DNA of 54,837 bases, taken from positions 1-54,837 of the forward strand of contig RWJK01001032.1 of assembly GCA_004335835.1 (NCBI GenBank), given 5' to 3'. This document shows positions 47,429 to 54,837 of the stretch, piece after piece. Position 1 is the stretch's first letter. Each line of letters begins with the position of its first letter. Below the pieces are notes generated by a model that saw nothing but the letters and a program-made list of their open reading frames with translations, did no database searches and was not told the origin of the DNA. Origin of the DNA: Scenedesmus sp. ARA3. Its lineage: Eukaryota; Chlorophyta; Chlorophyceae; Sphaeropleales; Scenedesmaceae. The position numbers and the translations under genes are program-made.

Positions 47429-50400
47429 GTGGTTGGGATGGCCTCACTGCCTGCAGCAGTACCAGCAAGTGGCGAAATGTGGCCTTCCAAGAGGGTGTGC
47501 CAGACTTGAAAAGTGGCTTCTGTCACTGCAGTAGCTGTTGCAGCAGCGCAGGTAGCTGGCATGACCCTGTCAAGGCGTGCTGCAGTGCCGCCTGAGAGCT
47601 GCCTGGCTGCAAAGCCGACTGCATATAGCCTGCGGGTGCACAACACAGTGCGACATGGTAGGCAGCAGCAGGCAGCAACATGCAGTACCATATGGGGTGA
47701 GGCACGAAGTGGAAGAGGAAGCAGCGCCATCGCTGCTGTGAAGTGCCTGTCTGGAGTGCCATTTAGTAACATGTGTTGATTGGCATGGCATGGCAGGCGT
47801 GCTGCAGTGCCACCGGAGAGCTGCCTGGCTGCAAAGCCGACTACAAACAGCCTGCGGGTGTGCGGCACAGCGCGATGCACCAGAAAGTGTAAGACGGAGG
47901 GAGAAGTAGAGAGTGTGAGACATTGGGCAGCAGCACGCAACATGGAAAAGAGGATGACGGGCAGAGCAAGTTGTGCAAGGGCCAGCATTGCAATCGCTGC
48001 CATGTATGCTGGCTGGGTTGTACAGACAAGTGAGCAAGGCAAGACATGCCTGATGTGGTGCATGCAACCCAGTGCATCCTGGCAGAGTGAGCTGCTACTC
48101 AGCATGTAGAATGCAACGCTGTTACTGGCATGTTATGACCCAGTGATGACAGTGTTGGATCAGCTCACTTTGCTTCTGGGTCCAGGTAGAGTGCATCAAC
48201 GTCATCTGCTGCAAGCCGTGCCTGGCTGCTGCTGCTGTTGCTGCCGGCCCGCCTGCCGCCCTTTCCAAGCACCTGCTGCTGCTGCTGCTGCTTGTCTGCG
48301 GCATATCGCCGCAGCCCTATGTGCCAGTTCACATGCCACATCGTCAGATGAGCCTCCTTGTGCTGAAACATGTCCAGCAGAGGCCGTGAAGCCACCTCAG
48401 CTGTCAGTGCCTTCCCCACTGCTGCGGGGAAGCTGGAGGGGCACAGGAAGGCGGTCTCAGGCCGCGGCAGCAGCTGCGCGTGCAGCGGCGACAGCGCCAG
48501 CAGCAGCTGCTGCGCGAGCACGACAGTGCCGGCAGAGTAGCCCTGTAATGAAAGTGATGAGGGCAGTTGGGGAGAGAGGCAGTGTGAAAGCAACATACTT
48601 CAGGCAATGTAGCAACAGCAAGTGCCGGTAGTATGAAGGGCATGCAAAGGGCAGCATAACAGGGGCCGCACTCAACACAGATCTAGCAACAGTCTCTATG
48701 TGTGGATTGTGAGCACTGAAGCCTATCCTGAAAAAAAAGCACCTTGCACAGACCTTCAGGTATCCGCTGTTGAGGGCCCTTGCATACTGCAGCTGCCGCT
48801 TGTGTCGCTCCTTGTTGGGGCATGCCACAGAGGGCGCTGCTAGCTGCATGTCTATGCAGTCAAGCTGCGGTGGACTCCACAGCGCGCGCACGATGCTGCG
48901 CTTGATCAGCGACCAGATGCTGCAGCAACATATGGGGCAGTACAGGGCAGTGCAAGACAGTGCAAGCTTAGAAAGCGGCATTAAAAGGCAACACGAGGAC
49001 TCGACCTGCGGTGGACTCCACAACACGCGCACAATGCTGCGCTTGATCAGGCTTTGAATGCTGCAAAATATGGGGCAGTACAAGACAGTGCAAGCTTATG
49101 AGCGGCGGTACAGGCACTGAGTTCCCAATCCAGCCGCGGTGGACTCCACAGCGCGCCCATGATGCTGCGCTTGATCAGCGACCAGATGCTGCAACAACAT
49201 ATGGGGGCAGTACAGGGCAGTGCAAGACAGTGCAAGGCTAGGGAGTGGCAGTACAGGCACTGAGCTGTCAGTCCAGCTGTGGTGGGCTCCACAGCACGCG
49301 CACGATGTTGCGCTTGATCAGCGACCAGATGCTGTGAAAGGAAGGGTGTGGCAGTACATGGCGGTACAAGACAGGGAGAGAGCAGTACAAGGCAGTGAGC
49401 TGGCAGTGATCTGGCAGTACAATTGCTGCGCTTGATCAGCGTCCACATGCTGTGTAAAGAACGGAGTGACAGTACAAGCCGGTACGAGACAGGGAGACGG
49501 CAGTCATTTGACAACGTTTGACGGCTGACGTGCTGCGCCTCCTGAACTTGAATGTAGAGGACCACCTTAGCAGCTGAGTAGCCGTGCAGAGTGCACACAA
49601 ACAATACCGTCAGCAACCAAGCTACTCACTCTGCATCAGGGCAGTGTGGGCACACCGCCAGGTACAGTCATCAACAGCATCTTTATGTCATCAACAGCAC
49701 AATCAGCAACCCAGCTACTCACTCTGGGTCAGGGCAGTGCGGGCACACTGCCAGGTACTGCGCGTAGAAGGCCTGGCTGGCTGGCGACAGCTTGCCCAGC
49801 AGCAGCAGCAGCAGCAGCAGGAGCAGCAGCAAGTGAGGATGGCGCCATGCAACTCTGGTTGCAACAATCATGTTGTGTTTTGCTTATGTGCACTGCCTGA
49901 AGCCTGGCTGAGCAACAAGCGAAGCAGCAACCACTGCCTCCCCTGCAACTCTAGCAGTATGTTGCAGCAACAGCAGACCACAGCTTCTGCTGTCCCGCCT
50001 GCCCAACCATAATGCAAGCACTGCACATCTCCGGTACTACACACACGGAGGTCCTACACGCGGCCCTTCAAACTGCGCCACTTGTGGAAATGAGTTCTCA
50101 GCCAGATGTTATGTGTTGTTGAGCTCAGCTCAATTGCCACAGTGCATCACCTGTATGCAGCTTGAGCCTCCCTCAGCAGATTCCTCCTCTTTCTAGCAGA
50201 CAGCCCAGTCACAGCAGCAGTCTTGGCAGCTGCTGCTGCTGCAGCCCTGCGCGTGTGTTTTAACCAGCGGTAGCTGCACCCCAGGCCCTTGTGTGGCATG
50301 TCAAACAGGCGGCTGGGAGTTCCTGAGTCAGCATGACTGTCATTTTCTTCGTCATCAGATCCTGACCATGCTTCGCTGCTGCTGCTGCTGCTGCGCTGAT

Positions 50401-51282
50401 GTAAGGGTGTCATCGCAGTGCGCGCTGCAGGTCCTGCCTCCTGCTTTTCATCTTGGTCAGGCTCATCCTCGCTGCTGCTGCTGCTGCTGCTGCTGCCGCT
50501 GCTGCTCATGAGCAGATCCTCATCAGCTGTGCCTGCCACGTAACTTGATCCACTCATGCCAATACTGCGAAGCCGCTCCAGCAGCTGCTGCGTCCCTTGC
50601 TGCTTCGCCTCTTTCTGCATCCGCTTGCCCTTCCTGCTAGTCAACCCTACCTTCACTAGCAGCGCCCGCTTAGCCAGCATTACCTGAGCAGCAGCAATGC
50701 TTAGGCCAGATCGGCACATCAGCGCTGCGCCTTTTGACACTGACACTCCCTGGCGCCTCAGCTGCAGCGTGAACTCGTCTGCTTCTTCTTTTTTGAGCGG
50801 TGAAACATTCAGCAGATCAAATCGGCTGTTTGGTGACATTGTCAGCCGCCGCAGCTCGTCAGCTACTTCAAGCAAGCTGCTGCTTGTGGCGCAGCTGTGG
50901 AACCTCGGACTGGCGATCTGCTGCTGCAAAGCTGCATCTACATGTGCTGTGGCGATCTGCCAGATGCCGCTGCCTAGCGCTGCATGCCACAGCATCTCAT
51001 GGAGCTCACCCCGCTGCTGCTGCTGCTGCTGCTGCTGCTGAACATAATTTGCTGCTGGTGTTGTCACGGCACTGCTTTCTGCAGTGCTAGATCCAAAGCT
51101 GCTGCTGCTGCTGCTGTAGGTGCCAGCCCCTGAGGGTTCAGCAAAGCCCAAAACCCCACAGGCCAGAGGGCCTCTAGAAGAAAAGAACCTTAGCGGATCC
51201 ATCATCCCACTGCTGCTGCTGCTGCTGCTGCCGCTAATCAGAGCAGCGCTGCTGCTCTCTGCCTTGCCAGTCTCATCCGCAG

Positions 51283-51313
<31 letters not shown>

Positions 51314-51418
51314 ATTGCTGTTCAGTGCTGCATTTGCCTCCTTGAAGTGCCTCACCATCTGCAGCATGCCTAACAATTTGGACAGCAGCATCTGCACAAC
51401 ATGGCTCGGCTGCTTCGC

Positions 51419-51478
<60 letters not shown>

Positions 51479-51844
51479 ATTGCCTGTCTGCCGCCCAGAC
51501 TGCTCCTGTGGTGCTAGCTTTTCTGAGCTGCTGCTGCAAAGGAGACCGTCAGGCGCATGGAGGGCCACACTCAGGAGCATTACTAGCTGCTGCAGCTGCC
51601 CACACAGCAGCAGCACCTGCAGCGGCACGGCCTGCTGCCACGCTGCTGCTGCTGCTCCGCCGGCAGACTCCCAGGCCTGATCTATGAACTGCAGGGTGAG
51701 GGTGGCAGCCATGCTGTGTATCAGACCAAACACAAGGTCTGCTGGCTGTGCTGCTGCTGCTGCTGCTGCTGCTGCTTCACCAGGTGGTGCTAATGGATCT
51801 GGTGCATCTGTGTCTGTAGTCCCTGCACCTGCTGCTGATTCAGA

Positions 51845-51875
<31 letters not shown>

Positions 51876-52045
51876 TGTAACCGAGAGAGCCTACAAGACA
51901 GCGCTGCTGCCAGGTTCTTGGCACTGCTCATGGCTGCTGGTGTGAGCTGCGGCTGCTGTTGCGCACAGCTGCTGCTGCTGCTGTTAGGGCCTAGGCAGCC
52001 CTGGAGCAGCATGTGAGCAACTGCTGCACCCAGTGCATCTGTGCC

Positions 52046-52094
<49 letters not shown>

Positions 52095-52536
52095 CTGCTG
52101 CAGTCGTCGTTGCTGCTGCTGCATCTGGCTATGGCTTGCTTCACTGCCGCATAGTCTTCTATGTGAGATGTTATTGCAACCAGGCTCTTGGTGCTGTCAA
52201 TTGCTGCTTGATCGAGGTCAGACAGAGCAAATGGCAAGCCGCCATGCGCTGCGGCTGCTGCTGCTGTTGCTGCTGTTGTGCCTTCTGTCCCTGCTGCTGT
52301 TGTAGTCCAGCTGCCATTGCTACGGCTACTACCTTCAGCAGCCTCGTTCGCCTCATTCTGCTGCTGCTGCTGCTGGGTGTGTGCCACCAGCTCCAGCAGC
52401 AGCTGCAGCAGCTGCTGAGGTGGCAGCTGCAGCTGCAGGTCCAGGTGGGGGGCCAGGCCCCAGTCGCCAATGCGCGGCAGACGCGGCGGCTTAGCCTGCT
52501 GCTGCTGCTGCTGTTCTCCTGCCCCCTCAGCACCTG

Positions 52537-52567
<31 letters not shown>

Positions 52568-53098
52568 GGCATCCTGCATATGGCTCCAGAGATCTTTGAT
52601 GGCCTTTGCTGTGTTGCGCTCTACGCCGTTGATGCTGATCAGGCCCGCTGCATCCAGCTCAGCATCCACGTGCTTCCAGGCCTCCACAACAAACATCTGC
52701 AGCGCTGCTGCGTGCTCGGGCGTGTCTGGCGGCGGCGGCTGCCTGCAGGACAGCAAACACGTGAACTGTTAGAAGACAGATGGCTACTTGCATTGGATAT
52801 GCCTGCTGCAGCTGACAAATTGTAAGGCAGGCGTCACACATGCGGCTTTCCTGCAAGAAGTGCAGCTTTCCTGCAAGCACAGCAGCTTTCCTGCAAGCGC
52901 TACCCATGTCCAACCCAGCCGCAGCCTCACTCGGGGCACAGCATGCCCACCGCCACCTCAGCAGCCAGGCACAGCCGCAGCCCAGGCGCAAGCAGCGCCA
53001 GCAGCGAGGGATCAGTCCCGTTAATCCACGCATTGCGTAGCTGCTCTTTTAGGTCAGCGCTGAATAGCTCCACCTCGCCATCAGTGTCAGCTCCTTCC

Positions 53099-53197
<99 letters not shown>

Positions 53198-53802
53198 TCG
53201 CCGCCCTGTGCTTCACACTTGTTCTTCCTGGCTGCTGCTTTCGCAGCTTTGGCAGCTGCTCGCCGTGCATTCACTTCCGCCGCGCTGCGCCTGATCTGAG
53301 CAGACTCATCATCCAATGCACCTGGCAGCAATACCCGTGCTGCTGTCAGCACTGCCTCTTCAGTTTCCGCATCTCTTTGTGTTTGCGCTGCTGCTGCCAG
53401 CTGCCGCAGCTCCCCTGCACAGCTGTGGATGGCTGGTACTGCTGCATGGGCGATGATCTGGCGCAGCTCAGGGAGGGCCTTGAGCCGGGCCATGCTGTGC
53501 GGGGCTAGAGTAATGCACTCTGCCTCGCGCCACTGCAGCAGCAGCAGCAGATACAACAGCAGGAGGTAAGCCGAAGCATAAGCAAATGCCTTCAGGGCTG
53601 CGACTGATGCTGTGATATGCACATGCGTTGATGCTGCTGCTTCAGCTGCTGCTGCTGCTGCACACCCCGTTGATAAAAAGCTATGCTCCACCCAAGACAC
53701 ACAGTTCCTGCTGCTGCGACTGCTGCTGCTGCTGCCGCCGCTCAGCAAGCGCAAACTGGTGACCTGTTCATGATGCTGATGCTTAGCCTAGAATAATCCG
53801 TT

Positions 53803-53838
<36 letters not shown>

Positions 53839-54445
53839 CACGCACCAGCTCCAGTGACCTCTTGAGTACCGCCTCAGCGCTGTCATCTTTTGGCCGTACA
53901 TCTGCCTGCGCCACCCCTGGTACCAGTGACGCAATCGAGTTGTGCACCGCCTTGTGCTCCCACAATGCCCCTGCAGCAGCACCCAAGGCAGTAATCAGCA
54001 GCATGCTAATGTTATATGGGCAGGCATCGGCTGTTGGAAAGGGTATGGTACCATCCTGATATTCTCACACGCCACATAAGCACCTTGAGCAGCTACTGTG
54101 ACGCACTTGAACAGAAGTACCATACATGCAGCTGCACTTCTCACCCCTGCGCGGCTGCTGCAGCAGCCGTGGCTCGCCAAGCACCTTAAGCGCATGTCGT
54201 GCCAAGTGAAGCTGTGTTATCTCCACAATATAACAAGACATGCTTGTACCATATTTCTCACACTCACCCCTGCGCGGCTGCTGCAGCAGCCGTGGCTCGC
54301 CAAGCACCTTCAATGAATGCAGCGCAACGCGCAGGTGCTCCTGCGCCTCGCGCTGCTGCTCTGCTGACGCATCCTCCACACAGCGCAGCTGCAGGAAGGC
54401 TGCCTTGACCTGCGGTGATGTAATACATTGTGTGTATGCGTACAT
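45156..54445 (-). CDS. MYND-type zinc finger giant protein, tandem paralogue 4
   Basis: Eleven exons join in phase: 54445-54268, 53970-53846, 53532-52931, 52742-50151, 49854-49723, 48919-48754, 48542-48169, 47629-46918, 46345-46235, 45731-45544, 45210-45156 (1,744 aa). Shared blocks: L-R-C-V-E-D and P-R-R-G; W-R-E-A-E; L-D-L-Q-L-Q-L-P-P-Q-Q; W-H-I-G-L-R-R-Y; R-Q-L-S-G; MYND (C-D-H-C; C-A-G-C; Y-C-S-E-G-C; H; C). Differences from paralogues 1-3: the CPHC exon is only 132 nt (495-564 elsewhere) and lacks C-P-L-C and the Gln tract; exon 47629-46918 fuses two exons that are separate elsewhere; F-F-S-A-G-G is changed to F-F-S-S-R-G. ATG at 54445 is the in-frame Met closest to the paralogue starts; one further upstream is possible. 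Confidence 0.8.
45212..45253. repeat. (GCAG)n tetranucleotide forming the last 3' splice site of paralogue 4
   Basis: On the coding strand this is (CTGC)n ending CCTGCCTGCAG, immediately before the last exon (45210). It is AG-free up to the terminal CAG, so it can act as the pyrimidine tract. Confidence 0.85.
46370..46556 (-). repeat. CAG/GTGGCAG tract and acceptor-side echo of MYND exon 46235-46345
   Basis: 46498-46556 repeats the acceptor and V-V-V-C-A-G-C-x-x-T-x-x-C-S-E-G of the MYND exon, followed by a stop. The ~125-bp CAG tract with GTGGCAG interruptions (coding-strand CTG) separates it from the intact exon. Confidence 0.85.
47795..47860 (-). repeat. acceptor-side echo of exon 46918-47629
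   Basis: Repeats the CGCAG acceptor and L-F/Y-x-V-G-F-A-A-R-Q-L-S-G-G-T-A-A of the intact exon with few changes, then diverges. Confidence 0.88.
49009..49455 (-). repeat. four acceptor-side echoes of exon 48754-48919
   Basis: Units near 49009-49063, 49134-49195, 49276-49335 and 49425-49455 repeat W-S-L-I-K-R-S-I-V/M-R/G-x-L-W-S-P-P. They are separated by GGCAGTACAAG-like spacers that are themselves repeated. Only the copy nearest the exon body continues into full coding sequence. This is the highest echo count in the window. Confidence 0.9.
49625..49665 (-). repeat. donor-side echo of exon 49723-49854
   Basis: Y-L-A-V-C-P-H-C-P-D-A-E with GTGAGT, a copy of the exon end (Y-L-A-V-C-P-H-C-P-D-P-E) about 100 nt downstream. 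The CPHC motif is included. Confidence 0.88.
51421..51474. repeat. 18-unit triplet tract in giant exon of paralogue 4
   Basis: Read as GCA (Ala) codons in the minus-strand giant exon. Many shorter Ala/Ser/Gln runs surround it. Confidence 0.85.
53104..53195. repeat. ~30-unit triplet tract encoding poly-Ala in paralogue 4
   Basis: Coding-strand GCA repeats inside the W-R-E-A-E exon (52931-53532). This lengthens the exon to 602 nt against 377-410 nt in the sister genes while keeping frame. Confidence 0.92.
54139..54190 (-). repeat. donor-side echo of exon 54268-54445
   Basis: Repeats L-K-V-L-G-E-P-R-L-L-Q-Q-P-R-R-G with a GTGAGA donor. It is still open. Confidence 0.88.
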
Positions 54446-54777
54446 TAGCAATGATGACACAACACAAGAAGACAACACAAACACAATGGCAGCAGAGCGG
54501 CAAGTGTCAGCAGCTGCAGGAAGGGTGTCCTGCCCCACGTGTCCAACAAGCCGACCCGACGCGCATGGACATCCGAACATACGTGCTGCACGCATGCTGA
54601 TACATCACGACAACAGCAGCAGAGAAGCAAGTGTTGGCAGTGAGTTTTGCTGATGAGACGGAACTCAGCTGCCATTCACGAGCTGCTGCTGCTGTGCGCA
54701 CTCAATGTGATCTTGTACATGATCCTCTTCCCAATGAGGATGCTCTGGTTTGCAATGCAGCCACCCGCAATGCAGTG

Positions 54778-54837
<60 letters not shown>
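54446..54837. other. 5' flank of paralogue 4, ending in a CAG tract at the window edge
   Basis: No gene recognised. 54779-54837 is a pure CAG run of at least 19 units cut by the window end. Confidence 0.6.

Overview
The window looks like nuclear DNA of a green alga, most likely a chlorophycean of the Sphaeropleales/Scenedesmaceae type. This is inference from style: GC-rich coding sequence, many introns with GTGAGT-like donors, very frequent CTG/CAG triplet tracts, candidate TGTAA poly(A) signals, and long low-complexity proteins. Nothing prokaryotic (operons, ribosome binding sites, rRNA) is visible.

Layout. (1) 1-1808, + strand: the 3' end of an unrecognised gene, with extra copies of its exon ends around it. 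(2) 4311-10842, - strand: a complete 15-exon family 1 glycoside hydrolase (beta-glucosidase type, 578 aa by my splice model) with a signal-peptide-like N terminus. (3) 11769-54445, - strand: four head-to-tail paralogues of about 9-10.5 kb each (11769-22271, 23522-32787, about 34670-44641, 45156-54445). Each encodes a protein of roughly 1,740-1,780 aa. They share one exon plan: a short N-terminal exon, an exon starting W-R-E-A-E, a giant ~2.3-2.6 kb exon rich in Gln/Ala/Ser, a CPLC...CPHC exon, a 166-172 nt exon, an exon with a conserved WHIGLRRY block, a variable exon, and a MYND-type zinc finger whose second half is always a 111-nt exon. Their function is unknown; MYND fingers are usually protein-protein interaction modules.

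The most striking signal is how the introns are built. Most introns I could read contain partial copies ('echoes') of the neighbouring exon. Copies of an exon's 5' (acceptor) end always lie upstream of the intact exon, and copies of its 3' (donor) end always lie downstream, often with the splice site kept. This occurs in all six genes and differs between paralogues, so it looks like continuing tandem duplication across splice junctions. Triplet repeats are also oriented by context: mostly CTG on the coding strand in introns, often leading straight into the acceptor CAG, and CAG/GCA/AGC (poly-Gln/Ala/Ser) in exons.

Other items: a 50-N gap flanked by an identical 58-bp sequence (probably an assembly duplication inside a coding exon), a 23-bp minisatellite of about 27 units, a (GCAG)n tract serving as the pyrimidine tract of a last intron, and a truncated tRNA-Arg(ACG)-like fragment inside an intron. 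All gene models were built by eye from splice consensus, reading-frame continuity and comparison between paralogues; no search or transcript evidence was available.
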